Origin: Erysipelotrichaceae bacterium
GTDB lineage: Bacteria; Bacillota_I; Bacilli_A; Erysipelotrichales; Erysipelotrichaceae
Direction of reading: 5' to 3'
Assembly: GCA_015058875.1 (NCBI GenBank)
Contig: SVBN01000001.1
Coordinates: 61,323 to 125,322 of the forward strand
DNA length: 64,000 nucleotides
Shown here: in pieces, positions 36,084 through 43,588 of the stretch
Layout: each line of letters begins with the position of its first letter
Numbering within the stretch: position 1 is the first letter of the stretch
Made by a program: the position numbers and the translations under genes
The notes under the pieces: generated by a model
The model's database searches: none
The model's input: only the letters and a program-made list of their open reading frames with translations
What the model was told of the DNA's origin: nothing

Positions 36084-36259
36084 TGCCTACTAATAAGAAA
36101 GAATATAACGATCGCTACCATAAAGAGAAACTCAAAAAGGTAAACATATTTCTGAACAAATCAACCGACGCAGAACTGATTGAAGTGTACGAATCAATCC
36201 CGAACAAACGGCAGTGGTTTCTTGATTGTCTCAGAGAATACGCAAAACGGAATAAATAA
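36083..36259 (+). CDS. small ribbon-helix-helix-like protein
   Basis: 58 residues from MPTNKKEYNDRYHKEKLKKVNIFLN. The basic N-terminus, the short strand KKVNIFLN and two helices (DAELIEVYESI; RQWFLDCLREYAKR) fit an Arc-type ribbon-helix-helix DNA-binding protein. Its ATG overlaps the last base of the previous stop. It is the last gene of the rightward block before the repressor and may regulate it. Confidence 0.65.
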   Translation: MPTNKKEYNDRYHKEKLKKVNIFLNKSTDAELIEVYESIPNKRQWFLDCLREYAKRNK

Positions 36260-36262
36260 AAA

Positions 36263-36290
36263 TTGGCCCTTCATTGGGCCTTTTCTTTTA
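36263..36290. terminator. bidirectional terminator
   Basis: GGCCC (36265-36269), loop TTCATT, GGGCC (36276-36280), with TTTTCTTTT to the right and a T-rich run on the minus strand to the left. It sits between the convergent RHH-like and repressor genes. Confidence 0.8.
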
Positions 36291-36587
36291 GAGCTGAAGC
36301 AAATCGTCTACAGCTTTTTGAAATAAAGGGGGTGCTTTCCTGTATGCCTCAATCAATCTTTTCTCATGCGGAGACAAGCCGTCCGCCTCCACACCTAGCA
36401 ACAACCAATTCGGGCTTACCTGCAAAGCATTACAGAACTCATTGATCTTCGTTTGAGGAACATCGACCTCACCCTTCTCTATCCGTGATATAGCCGACTT
36501 CCCGGAGTAGCCTGTCTTTTCTGCGAGAGAATCCTGCGACATTCGCATTTGTTCCCTTCTCATCTTGATTCTTTCGTAGTATTCCAT
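36288..36587 (-). CDS. XRE-family phage repressor
   Basis: 99 residues with an N-terminal helix-turn-helix of the Cro/C1 type (RMSQDSLAEKTGYSGKSAISRIEKGEVD, about residues 14-42). A short C-terminal helical part follows (SPHEKRLIEAYRKAPPLFQ), which should mediate dimerisation. There is no peptidase domain, so it would not be self-cleaved as LexA-like repressors are. It is transcribed leftward, opposite to the Cro-like gene, and is likely to maintain lysogeny. The ribosome site is GGAGG. Confidence 0.88.
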   Translation of the reverse strand: MEYYERIKMRREQMRMSQDSLAEKTGYSGKSAISRIEKGEVDVPQTKINEFCNALQVSPNWLLLGVEADGLSPHEKRLIEAYRKAPPLFQKAVDDLLQL

Positions 36588-36604
36588 GGTACACCTCCAT
36601 CTTC

Positions 36605-36633
36605 AATATAAATCACGGTTCATCCTTATGCAA
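36605..36633 (-). promoter_or_regulatory. repressor promoter
   Basis: On the minus strand TTGCAT (36633-36628) and TATATT (36610-36605) are separated by 17 bases, giving a good vegetative promoter directly before the repressor gene. Confidence 0.7.
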
Positions 36634-36650
36634 CATTTTTTTCTACAGCG

Positions 36651-36679
36651 TTGACCCTCAGTGTACTATATGTTATTAT
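36651..36679 (+). promoter_or_regulatory. early rightward promoter with flanking operator arms
   Basis: TTGACC (36651-36656), 17 bases, TATTAT (36674-36679). An ACCCTC (36654-36659) overlapping the -35 and its inverse GAGGGT (36684-36689) just after the -10 form a widely spaced inverted repeat, suited to repressor binding. This promoter reads into the Cro-like and replication genes. Confidence 0.75.
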
Positions 36680-36721
36680 TATAGAGGGTTGATTGACAGT
36701 AAACCTCAGAAAGGAAAGGTA

Positions 36722-36943
36722 ATGAAACAGAACAATCTTACGAACAAGAATCTTCTCTACTACCACATGAAGGAAGCAGGTTACACAGTTGATACACTTG
36801 CAAAAAAAGTTGGAATGTCAAGGTATTCCTTAATGTACAAAGCAAGCGGCAAAAGGGAATTTACTTCCACCGAAATTGCCAACCTTTGCAAGGTGTTGAA
36901 CATCACTGACGTAGTCCCTGTTTTCTTACGGGATCTAGGTTGA
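36722..36943 (+). CDS. Cro-like helix-turn-helix protein
   Basis: 73 residues with a helix-turn-helix (YTVDTLAKKVGMSRYSLMYKASG) and a following helix FTSTEIANLCKVLNI, as in small XRE proteins. It begins after AAAGGAAAGGTA, first in the rightward operon and opposite the repressor, so it is probably the Cro counterpart of the switch. Confidence 0.8.
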   Translation: MKQNNLTNKNLLYYHMKEAGYTVDTLAKKVGMSRYSLMYKASGKREFTSTEIANLCKVLNITDVVPVFLRDLG

Positions 36944-36957
36944 GGGATAGTAAACCT

Positions 36958-37209
36958 ATGTTGACCTACACCACAGCCGAATTGGCGGAAGCTCTGCACT
37001 GTGACCGCCACAAAATCGACAGCCTCAGAAGAGCAGGTATCCTGCACGGAATCAGAAAAGGGAAAACCTACATCTTTTGGGAAAGAGAAGTCACACAGGT
37101 GTTGAAGACTCTTACCGAACTAAATGCTGACATCAGCAATGAAGAAACCATAGCCGAGACGGCAGAAAGGATTAGGGAACTAGAATGGCAACAGCAAAGA
37201 CCCCTGTAA
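36958..37209 (+). CDS. excisionase-like helix-turn-helix protein
   Basis: 83 residues. The N-terminal winged-helix motif (YTTAELAEALHCDRHKIDSLRRAGILHGIRKG) is that of excisionase/MerR-like DNA-binding proteins, with a TYIFWEREV strand after it. The tail is acidic. It could be the excisionase, or a second regulator; it lies far from the integrase, so the role is uncertain. A TTG at 36940 is an alternative start. Confidence 0.7.
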   Translation: MLTYTTAELAEALHCDRHKIDSLRRAGILHGIRKGKTYIFWEREVTQVLKTLTELNADISNEETIAETAERIRELEWQQQRPL

Positions 37210-37916
37210 GACAGGACACAATATTCCTCAAAGACAATCAGCAGACACCGGAAGAAGCGGCGGCAATCCGTGAAGCGAAAGACTACAGTAAATGGTCGGT
37301 CTACAAAAAACTTGCCCGTGCAAAAGTCATGCTTCAGAAATCCGGGCTTAAAAAAAGCGGCTACAACCCGTATGACAAGTTTTATTACTTCGACTTGGGC
37401 GACTTCCTCCCGAGAACAAATGAGATCTTCGACGAACTCGGATTGATCGGAGTGTTCACCATTCAGACGCAGACCATTGATGGCATCGTTGAAGAAACAG
37501 CCGTCCTTCTGATCCTCAACATTGATAACACGGACGAGTTCATCGAGTTCACCTCTCCCACAGCGGAAGCCGCTCAGAGAAATCCGATACAGGGACTCGG
37601 CAGTAAGCACACCTACATGCGCCGTTACCTTTACATGGAAGCACTCGACATCGCTGAAACCGACATGGTGGATGCAGGTGCAGGAACTCACATGGAAGAG
37701 AAAGCTAAGGAAACCATTGAGGAAAAACTTCTCAGCCCTAAGCAGAAAGAACTGCTCATGAGCAACTTCGCCCTTCACGCTGAATTTATTAAGGAAGAAC
37801 TTGCCAAGCTGAACAAGAAAAAGTTTGACGAACTCACCATGAAGGAAGCAAGCGGAATCATTCAGCAGATCAATCAGAAGAACATGGAGGCCAAGAATGG
37901 AACTGAAGGTAATTGA
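37185..37916 (+). CDS. erf: ERF-family single-strand annealing protein
   Basis: 243 residues. The ERF core is clear (KLARAKVMLQKSGLKKSGYNPYDKFYYFDLGDFLPRTNEIF, then TSPTAEAAQRNPIQGLGSKHTYMRRYLYMEALDIAE). It binds single-stranded DNA and anneals homologous strands during recombination of phage DNA. The C-terminal helix (about 180-243) is charged. It overlaps the excisionase-like gene by 25 bases. The nuclease two genes on is its probable partner. Confidence 0.92.
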   Translation: MATAKTPVRQDTIFLKDNQQTPEEAAAIREAKDYSKWSVYKKLARAKVMLQKSGLKKSGYNPYDKFYYFDLGDFLPRTNEIFDELGLIGVFTIQTQTIDGIVEETAVLLILNIDNTDEFIEFTSPTAEAAQRNPIQGLGSKHTYMRRYLYMEALDIAETDMVDAGAGTHMEEKAKETIEEKLLSPKQKELLMSNFALHAEFIKEELAKLNKKKFDELTMKEASGIIQQINQKNMEAKNGTEGN

Positions 37917-38229
37917 TAATCAGATCATCATCCCCGAAGCAGTGCAGAAACAGATCCTCAAGTTGCAGGAGTTTCAGCTGACAAAGTTGGAAATGGACAA
38001 TGAGGAGAAGCAGATCAAAGAGGCTCTGTACAAAGCAATGGCGGATCACGGTATCAAATCGTGGGACATTGAAGGCATCGCCAAGTTCACAGTCATTGCA
38101 CCTACTGAGTCCAAGAGCTTCGACAAGAACAAAGTGCAGGCCCTCATTGATGTGTCCGGTCTTAATGCAGAGGACTATCAGAAAACTGTAAAGAAGAATG
38201 GATATTTGAAGGTCACTTACTATGACTGA
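37897..38229 (+). CDS. hypothetical recombination-module protein
   Basis: 110 residues, mostly helical with LQEFQLTKLEMDNEEKQIKEALYKAM near the N-terminus and a C-terminal strand (NGYLKVTYYD). It lies between the ERF and nuclease genes and overlaps both. Proteins in this place are often cofactors of the recombinase pair, but I do not recognise a family with confidence. Confidence 0.7.
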   Translation: MELKVIDNQIIIPEAVQKQILKLQEFQLTKLEMDNEEKQIKEALYKAMADHGIKSWDIEGIAKFTVIAPTESKSFDKNKVQALIDVSGLNAEDYQKTVKKNGYLKVTYYD

Positions 38230-38833
38230 CATTGAATTCTTCGAGGATACCCACCAATACCTAGTCAACGGAGTAATAACCCCTTCCACGACAACACTCA
38301 TGCGGCTCATGCCCGAATTCAAAGACATGTATAAAGGTGTAAGCCGTCGTGTGCTTGCGAATAAGGCCGCCTACGGAGACAGAATCCACGAGATGGTAGA
38401 ATCTATAGCCATAGCTAAAAAGATCCCGGACGGCCTTAATACGAAGTCCTACGAAGGAATAGCAATCAAGCGGTACATACAGTTGGCAATCGAGAATGAT
38501 ATCAAGGCTATTTCTTCAGAACAGCTTATATGTTTCTTCCATGATGGAGAGCCGATCTTCGCAGGAAAGTATGACCTCTTCGGAACAATACACGGAGAGA
38601 ATGCGCTGATTGATATTAAGACAACGTCTAAGTTTCACAGTGACTACCTCAGTGTTCAGCTGTCTATGTATCGGATGGCGATGGAACAGCAGTTACTAAC
38701 AGAGATACCGAATCTCTACTGCTTATGGCTACCGAAAAAAGGACTTGGCAGATTGGTGGAAGTGCCGCCTGTTCCGAAGGAAACACTTTTGGAGAAAGTA
38801 ATTCATGCCAAAGAAACATATAGCAGACCGTGA
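38222..38833 (+). CDS. PD-(D/E)XK nuclease, Cas4/RecB-like
   Basis: 203 residues. The metal ligands are visible: His in DRIHEMVESI, Asp in IFAGKYDLFGTIHG and the DIKTT of ALIDIKTTSKFH, followed by the Gln/Tyr of YLSVQLSMYRMAM. This is the RecB/Cas4 nuclease fold. With ERF it likely forms a phage recombination pair that resects double-strand ends. Confidence 0.88.
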   Translation: MTDIEFFEDTHQYLVNGVITPSTTTLMRLMPEFKDMYKGVSRRVLANKAAYGDRIHEMVESIAIAKKIPDGLNTKSYEGIAIKRYIQLAIENDIKAISSEQLICFFHDGEPIFAGKYDLFGTIHGENALIDIKTTSKFHSDYLSVQLSMYRMAMEQQLLTEIPNLYCLWLPKKGLGRLVEVPPVPKETLLEKVIHAKETYSRP

Positions 38834-39122
38834 CAGGTTCAGCATCATTCAGCCACATATGGATAAGTGCTACATATGCAGATCCACTAACATTCACATT
38901 CATGAAATGATCCCCGGCACAGCCAATCGGCAGAAGTGTAAGGATTACGGATTGTGTGTAGCACTCTGTCCGAGGCATCACAGCATTGCACACGAGAATA
39001 CGGAGTTATCCATGTATCTGAAGTGCAAAGCGCAGAGAGCTTTTGAAGCTGAGTATGGCCACGAAAAATTCATGGAAACATTTCACCACAATTATCTAGG
39101 AGGAGAAGATGGGACACGTTAA
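38805..39122 (+). CDS. HNH-like recombination nuclease
   Basis: 105 residues containing CYICRSTN-IHIHEMIPG and then CVALCPRHHSIAHEN, so CxxC, a paired His, and CxxH make a zinc-supported HNH-type site. It resembles the DUF968/Ref-like nucleases found in phage recombination modules. It overlaps the PD-(D/E)XK gene by 29 bases. The activity is inferred. Confidence 0.75.
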   Translation: MPKKHIADRDRFSIIQPHMDKCYICRSTNIHIHEMIPGTANRQKCKDYGLCVALCPRHHSIAHENTELSMYLKCKAQRAFEAEYGHEKFMETFHHNYLGGEDGTR

Positions 39123-39438
39123 TTCTGATTACTATTGCGAACGCATTGAGGATCTTGAAATCGAGAAAGACAGGATGGAAGAGGAACGTGACGAGTACAA
39201 ATCTCGCATGGAAGACCTCGAATGTGAGCTGAAAGAGGCAAATGAAGCATACGAGATCCTGCTGAAGGAAAACGCCGAGCTGAAAAGAGAGGCAAGAGAA
39301 GATAACTTCACTGTATGTGAAGCTTTCAATAAAATCCATGATTTGTACCGTGAACTCGCTGATAAAAGAGCGGACTACATAATCGAGCGCATTGTGAATG
39401 ATGCCATTGAAAAAGCCAAGGATGAAGATGAAGAGTGA
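39109..39438 (+). CDS. coiled-coil phage protein
   Basis: 109 residues. From about residue 10 to 60 it is an almost unbroken acidic coiled coil (EDLEIEKDRMEEERDEYKSR). The rest is helical. It could hold other replication proteins together, but no family is recognised. Confidence 0.7.
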   Translation: MGHVNSDYYCERIEDLEIEKDRMEEERDEYKSRMEDLECELKEANEAYEILLKENAELKREAREDNFTVCEAFNKIHDLYRELADKRADYIIERIVNDAIEKAKDEDEE

Positions 39439-39787
39439 TGGAATTGATCTGTTGACCGACCTCAATAACATAGCCAATCAGTTACAGGAAGAACTGAACA
39501 CGCTTGAGGAAAGAGGCTACAGGAAGGCCCGGTCAGAAAGAGAATACAAAGTTATCGCAAGACAGAAGGCACTTGCAGAGAAGAATGCAGGAGTATCAGT
39601 AACATTCATATCTCAGTTCATAGCAGGTGAACCCGACGTCGCAAATGCAAAGGAGGTACGGGATGTCGAGGAAGCGTTGTATTACACATCCCAAGAAAAA
39701 ATTAACGTCCTTAAACTCCAACTACGGATTATCGACAAACAAATTGACCGTGAGTGGAACAACGGAGGTAATAATTTTTCCGATTAA
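39422..39787 (+). CDS. hypothetical phage protein, helical
   Basis: 121 residues from MKMKSDGIDLLTDLNNIANQ. It has two long helices (QEELNTLEERGYRKARSEREYKV and ALYYTSQEKINVLKLQLRII) with a central part between. It seems to be a small hairpin protein common upstream of rusA. Function unknown. Confidence 0.65.
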   Translation: MKMKSDGIDLLTDLNNIANQLQEELNTLEERGYRKARSEREYKVIARQKALAEKNAGVSVTFISQFIAGEPDVANAKEVRDVEEALYYTSQEKINVLKLQLRIIDKQIDREWNNGGNNFSD

Positions 39788-40295
39788 GTTACTCAGCCTC
39801 AACGAATACATAACAGCGGAAAGAACGAACCGCTATCAGTCAGCCAAGATTAAACGGCATATACAGGATACGCTGAGGCTGTTTATACATCACGCAGTCG
39901 CAATGAAAACCCTGCATCGTCACGAGAATAAGTGCTCACTGTACATCGAGTGGTGGGAAGAAAACAATCGCCGAGACAATGACAATGTCGCATTCGCTAT
40001 CAAATTTATACAGGATGCCCTTGTCGAGTACGGTATCTTCCCGGATGACAGCAGGAAATACATTGAAGGACTGTACCATGAAATATTCACAGACAAAAAG
40101 AATCCACGGATCGTGGTGCACATATTAGAAGGAGAGGATAGACCTTATGGCATTTTCAGAAAACTACGTGAGACTTATGGGGAAAGCAATGGACAACCCG
40201 GAAGTGGTTGCAACACAGACAGGGAATCAGATGGTGAAGTTTCACTTGGGGATTCCGTCGATCAAGAACGGACAGCAGGTGACGGAGACATTTGA
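39750..40295 (+). CDS. rusA: RusA-family Holliday junction resolvase
   Basis: The RusA core is clear: PIKLLSLNEYITAERTN, then WWEENNRRDNDNVAFAIKFIQDALVEYGIFPDD with the catalytic acidic residues. It resolves recombination intermediates before packaging. The start is uncertain. The GTG at 39750 has no ribosome site, while GGAGG at 39764-39768 points to AUA/AUU codons at 39771-39774. The frame also continues 149 bases into ssb, beyond where the family normally ends (after about 40140), so the native stop may be lost. Confidence 0.75.
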   Translation: MSGTTEVIIFPIKLLSLNEYITAERTNRYQSAKIKRHIQDTLRLFIHHAVAMKTLHRHENKCSLYIEWWEENNRRDNDNVAFAIKFIQDALVEYGIFPDDSRKYIEGLYHEIFTDKKNPRIVVHILEGEDRPYGIFRKLRETYGESNGQPGSGCNTDRESDGEVSLGDSVDQERTAGDGDI

Positions 40296-40554
40296 AATCA
40301 TGTGCTTCTCACAGAACAAATTTGCGTTCGATGAAATCAATTCTACGGTCAGAGCAGGACGCCTTGTAGCAGTGACAGGCAGAATCTCTTCAAGGGAATC
40401 ACGTTCCCCTAAGGACGGCAGAGTGTTCTACAACTACACCATCATGGCAAATCGCACGCAGATTGATGAAGATGTAGCCGCACAGCCTGCACCACAGCAG
40501 AAACCTATCGTAGAAAACGCATACAATCCGTGGGACGATAAGCTCCCCTTCTGA
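40147..40554 (+). CDS. ssb: single-stranded DNA-binding protein
   Basis: 135 residues with an OB fold (RLMGKAMDNPEVVATQTGNQMVKFHLGI; RLVAVTGRISSRESRSPKDGRVFYNYTIMA) and the acidic C-terminal tip WDDKLPF, which recruits replication partners. The middle of the tail is short and Pro/Gln-rich. GGAGAGG precedes the ATG. Confidence 0.93.
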   Translation: MAFSENYVRLMGKAMDNPEVVATQTGNQMVKFHLGIPSIKNGQQVTETFEIMCFSQNKFAFDEINSTVRAGRLVAVTGRISSRESRSPKDGRVFYNYTIMANRTQIDEDVAAQPAPQQKPIVENAYNPWDDKLPF

Positions 40555-40563
40555 GAGGTGTAA

Positions 40564-41214
40564 ATGGCAGAAAGAAGAATGTTTGCCAAAACCATTATCG
40601 ACAGTGACGCATTTATAGATATGCCCGTCACAGCAAGACTTCTGTATTACGACTTGGGAATGAGAGCCGATGATGACGGCTTCGTGAATTCACCTAAGAA
40701 GATCATGAGAATGATTGGTGCATCTGACGGAGATATGCAGACCCTGTTAGACAAGAAGTTCGTCATCCTGTTTGAGTCCGGGGTAGTGGTTATTAAACAT
40801 TGGTGCATCCACAATTACATTCGCAAAGACACCTATAACGAGACGACTTACAAGGAAGAAAAAGCATCCTTGGGCTTCGACGAAAACAAAGCGTATACAC
40901 TCCGTGGACGAGCCGTGGACGAGCCGTCGACACAGGTAAGTATAGGTAAGTTAAGTATAGGTAAGGATAGTAAAGATAATAGTGGTCGCTCCGCTAAACG
41001 CTTCACTCCACCTACCCTAGAAGAAGTCCAAGCTTACTGTGAAGAAAGACATAACTTCGTAGACGCTGAGAAATTCATTGATTACTACACTTCCAACGGA
41101 TGGAAAGTTGGCAAAAATTCTATGAAGGATTGGAAAGCCGCAGTAAGAACATGGGAAAGAAACTCACAACCTACACCACAAAAGAAAAACAAATTGGAGG
41201 ATTTACCATTCTAA
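40564..41214 (+). CDS. phage replication initiator/organiser
   Basis: 216 residues. The N-terminal 90 residues are a winged-helix domain of the phage replisome-organiser kind (RRMFAKTIIDSDAFIDMPVTARLLYYDLGMRADDDGFV). A linker with the iterons follows, then a DnaD-like C-terminal part (FTPPTLEEVQAYCEERHNFVDAEKFIDYYTSNGWKVGKN). It should bind the phage origin, which by analogy with lambda O lies within its own gene, and recruit the helicase loader encoded next. Confidence 0.85.
   Translation: MAERRMFAKTIIDSDAFIDMPVTARLLYYDLGMRADDDGFVNSPKKIMRMIGASDGDMQTLLDKKFVILFESGVVVIKHWCIHNYIRKDTYNETTYKEEKASLGFDENKAYTLRGRAVDEPSTQVSIGKLSIGKDSKDNSGRSAKRFTPPTLEEVQAYCEERHNFVDAEKFIDYYTSNGWKVGKNSMKDWKAAVRTWERNSQPTPQKKNKLEDLPF
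40934..40980. repeat. iterons, candidate phage origin
   Basis: AAGTATAGGTAAG occurs at 40938-40950 and 40953-40965, with a further AGGTAAG at 40934-40940, followed by the AT-rich TAGTAAAGATAATAG. The stretch codes for the linker of the initiator (STQVSIGKLSIGKDSKDNSG). Repeats at this place are typical of lambdoid-type origins. Confidence 0.6.
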
Positions 41215-41756
41215 TGGAAATGAATGAAGTAAAAGAGATTCTGACGGTGCTCAAGACGAGCTATCCTCAGAGCTTCACATCCTACAACAGCGAGACAGGG
41301 TCAATGCTCCTCAGCTTATGGTATGAGGGACTGAAAGACTACCCTACACCGCTTGTCACCAAAGCAGTACAGTCATTCGTCTTCGATGATACAAGAGAGT
41401 TTGCGCCGAATATCGGGCAGGTACGGAGAAGGATATTAGAAATCTCCAATCCCGAACTCGGACAGGCTGAGTATGCATTTGAGCAGTTGCGGATTGCTTG
41501 TCAGCAGTTGTACTCAGAGACAGATGTCGAGGACGCAAAACGAGTACACGCCACACTACCACCAATGGTGCAGAGAATGGTAAGCCCTTCAGAGCTGATT
41601 ACCATGGCATTCCATACCACATCGCAGGAACTCATGCAGTACAACAAGCCGAGGTTTATCAAGGATTACAACAGCATGGTCGAAGCGAATATCAAAACAT
41701 TACAGCTTACAGGAGGTGGTCATGTTGCACTCACGGCAGGCAATACTGAAGACTGA
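41214..41756 (+). CDS. helicase loader/inhibitor-like protein
   Basis: 180 residues starting in TAATG with the stop of the initiator. The N-terminal helical domain (VKEILTVLKTSYPQSFTSYNSE, LLSLWYEGLKDYPTPLVTKAV, FAPNIGQVRRRI) resembles the G39P-type loader of phage replicative helicases. The C-terminal part is extended. It would deliver the host DnaB helicase, since no phage helicase is seen in the window. Confidence 0.75.
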   Translation: MEMNEVKEILTVLKTSYPQSFTSYNSETGSMLLSLWYEGLKDYPTPLVTKAVQSFVFDDTREFAPNIGQVRRRILEISNPELGQAEYAFEQLRIACQQLYSETDVEDAKRVHATLPPMVQRMVSPSELITMAFHTTSQELMQYNKPRFIKDYNSMVEANIKTLQLTGGGHVALTAGNTED

Positions 41757-41889
41757 AAAAGGCACTCTCGTCGTTACCTTCAACGGAAAAGATTATGTGA
41801 TCCGCAAGTTGGGTAACCCGGAGTATTCCAAGAAGCAGTTGGATGATATCAAGAGATCATTGGACGAGAGGTTTTACCTTCAGAAATGA
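41722..41889 (+). CDS. small hypothetical phage protein
   Basis: 55 residues (MLHSRQAILKTEKGTLVVTF...), with a strong GGAGG site inside the end of the loader gene. It contains two strands and a helix with YSKKQLDDIKRSLDERF. Its stop overlaps the next ATG. Unknown function. Confidence 0.7.
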   Translation: MLHSRQAILKTEKGTLVVTFNGKDYVIRKLGNPEYSKKQLDDIKRSLDERFYLQK

Positions 41890-42125
41890 CTGACTCGGAT
41901 TACAAAAAATATATCCGGGAAATCATGACAGGTCTTGAGACGCTGAGGCGGTATGGAAATTGGTCTGTATCGCCTTGGCTAATCAAGAAGTACGGATTAG
42001 AACGGGTAGAGGAAGACCTGCGGATGAGAGCAGGCAAAAAGTACCACGTCAGAGAAGCAATCTATAAGCCAATAGGCGATGCCCGTACTACAAAGAAGTA
42101 TTACATTCTTGAGGAGGAAAAGTAA
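41886..42125 (+). CDS. hypothetical phage protein
   Basis: 79 residues, basic and helical (IREIMTGLETLRRYGNWSVSPWLIKKYGLERVEEDLRMR). It overlaps neighbours at both ends. Unknown function. Confidence 0.65.
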   Translation: MTDSDYKKYIREIMTGLETLRRYGNWSVSPWLIKKYGLERVEEDLRMRAGKKYHVREAIYKPIGDARTTKKYYILEEEK

Positions 42126-42388
42126 TGGGAGGAAGAAGCAGAGGACTTGCACAGATACAGGAGGAGCGGCAGGATATGTTCCCACCAAACAGAATTGCCT
42201 TCATGTCAAACACTGCTGACGAGGACAGGCAGACTTTCATGGCATATAAGAAACGGAAGATCGGTTTGATAGAAGCTTGTATGCAGATCGCTTTTCACAA
42301 TCATCTCGATGACGTAACGCCCGAACAGTTTTTAAACGAATACCATATCTGCGGTTGGGACGCCACAGTGTACCCGGAGGAGGAATAA
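42125..42388 (+). CDS. hypothetical phage protein
   Basis: 87 residues starting MGGRSRGLAQIQEERQ, overlapping the previous stop in TAATG. The mid part (DRQTFMAYKKRKIGLIEACMQIA) is helical. Unknown function. Confidence 0.65.
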   Translation: MGGRSRGLAQIQEERQDMFPPNRIAFMSNTADEDRQTFMAYKKRKIGLIEACMQIAFHNHLDDVTPEQFLNEYHICGWDATVYPEEE

Positions 42389-42389
42389 C

Positions 42390-42746
42390 ATGAGCGAGGC
42401 TAACAGTCAGAAGTACGTCACAGTCAAGAAGGCAAGCGAGATCGTAGGAGTAGCAGATCAGACAATCCGCAATGCCATTGCCAACAAGAAACTGAATGCG
42501 TCCGTAGTACCTGCCGCCAACAACCGGGGATCAACTACCTTCGTAGAGTATGAAGAACTTATGGCTTGGGCGAGCACTCGCAAGAAACGCATGACAACCA
42601 TCCCCGGAGTCGCTACGCTGACGATTGATGACTTGGCTGAGGAATTGCTCAAGCGCATTCAACATGCCTATGAGAATGGTTATAAAGCAGGCGTACAGGC
42701 GGCTAAGCAGGAATATCTTGATGCTATTAAAGGGGTGAAGACTTAA
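42390..42746 (+). CDS. helix-turn-helix DNA-binding protein
   Basis: 118 residues. The N-terminal MerR/excisionase-like motif is VTVKKASEIVGVADQTIRNAIANKKLNA, followed by a strand pair (STTFVEYEELMAWAST). The C-terminal 40 residues form a helix (ENGYKAGVQAAKQEYLDAI). It could be a regulator of the late early-genes or an excisionase; the data do not decide. Confidence 0.75.
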   Translation: MSEANSQKYVTVKKASEIVGVADQTIRNAIANKKLNASVVPAANNRGSTTFVEYEELMAWASTRKKRMTTIPGVATLTIDDLAEELLKRIQHAYENGYKAGVQAAKQEYLDAIKGVKT

Positions 42747-42973
42747 TGGGAAATAATATCAGCAAGACATTACAAGAAATCGCCGTGGCAGTAGAAAAGC
42801 AGATCCCTATGACCCCAGATGTATGGGGCGATGGTTATGCAGATGGATACCCGGTGTACGACCAGTGGGACTGCCCGAGATGCGGCTTCACCTATGAACT
42901 CGATACAGAACAATATGATTACTGCCCGAATTGTGGCCAGAAAATCAAATGGTGCAAGGTGAAACATGGATGA
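42746..42973 (+). CDS. zinc-ribbon protein
   Basis: 75 residues with a C-terminal four-cysteine ribbon: WDCPRCGFTYELD and YDYCPNCGQKIKWC. Overlaps the previous stop by one base. Small ribbon proteins of this type occur in many firmicute prophages; function unknown. Confidence 0.75.
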   Translation: MGNNISKTLQEIAVAVEKQIPMTPDVWGDGYADGYPVYDQWDCPRCGFTYELDTEQYDYCPNCGQKIKWCKVKHG

Positions 42974-43382
42974 TCTTATCAGCAGAGCGGAAGCGATGGA
43001 TGCTTCGGAGAAATTTATAAAGGATTGTAATCCAGATCATTTTGTTGGACATCAAAAGTTTATCGAATACATGGATAATGCTGAAATTGGGAGTTTTGGA
43101 AAGTGGCAATTTGCGAATGGGTTCAATATGGGTTTGACAGCGGTAGAGGTTGCGATAAAGAAATTGCCATCCGCACAGCAGTGGATACCGTGCAGTGAAA
43201 GATTACCAAAATATGATGAAACTGTATTGGTATGGTATTGCGGGGAGACAAGAATCGGATATTTGACAGATATCTCAGAAAATGACGTTTGGGTTTTGCA
43301 TGGCAGTTTCCCGTTCAAGCATGATGAGAAAAAAGTTGTTGCATGGATGGAGTTGCCAGAGCCGTATGAGGTGGGAAAATGA
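42966..43382 (+). CDS. DUF551-containing phage protein
   Basis: 138 residues. The C-terminal half is the DUF551 signature (QWIPCSERLPKYDETVLVWY ... KKVVAWMELPEPY). The N-terminal half is helical (ISRAEAMDASEKFIKD). Its function is unknown. It overlaps the zinc-ribbon gene by eight bases. Confidence 0.85.
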   Translation: MDDLISRAEAMDASEKFIKDCNPDHFVGHQKFIEYMDNAEIGSFGKWQFANGFNMGLTAVEVAIKKLPSAQQWIPCSERLPKYDETVLVWYCGETRIGYLTDISENDVWVLHGSFPFKHDEKKVVAWMELPEPYEVGK

Positions 43383-43432
43383 CAGAACACGAAGAATTGA
43401 CATCTGAATAGTTTCTACAAGAGGAGAGAAGA

Positions 43433-43588
43433 ATGACACACGAGAAGCCATCACTAAGAAAAGAAAGAAAAGTATTAACCCCCGAAAAATTGCTTCGGAT
43501 ACTGATGAGCATGTACCCAGAAGAGATTGCATTAGATTTATTTGATCAGATTGTGAAAGGAAATAAAAAAGATGACAAGGCTGATTGA
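43433..43588 (+). CDS. small hypothetical phage protein
   Basis: 51 residues (MTHEKPSLRKERKVLTPEK...), preceded by GAGGAGAGAAGA. Charged helical protein that overlaps the next gene by 17 bases. Unknown function. Confidence 0.65.
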   Translation: MTHEKPSLRKERKVLTPEKLLRILMSMYPEEIALDLFDQIVKGNKKDDKAD

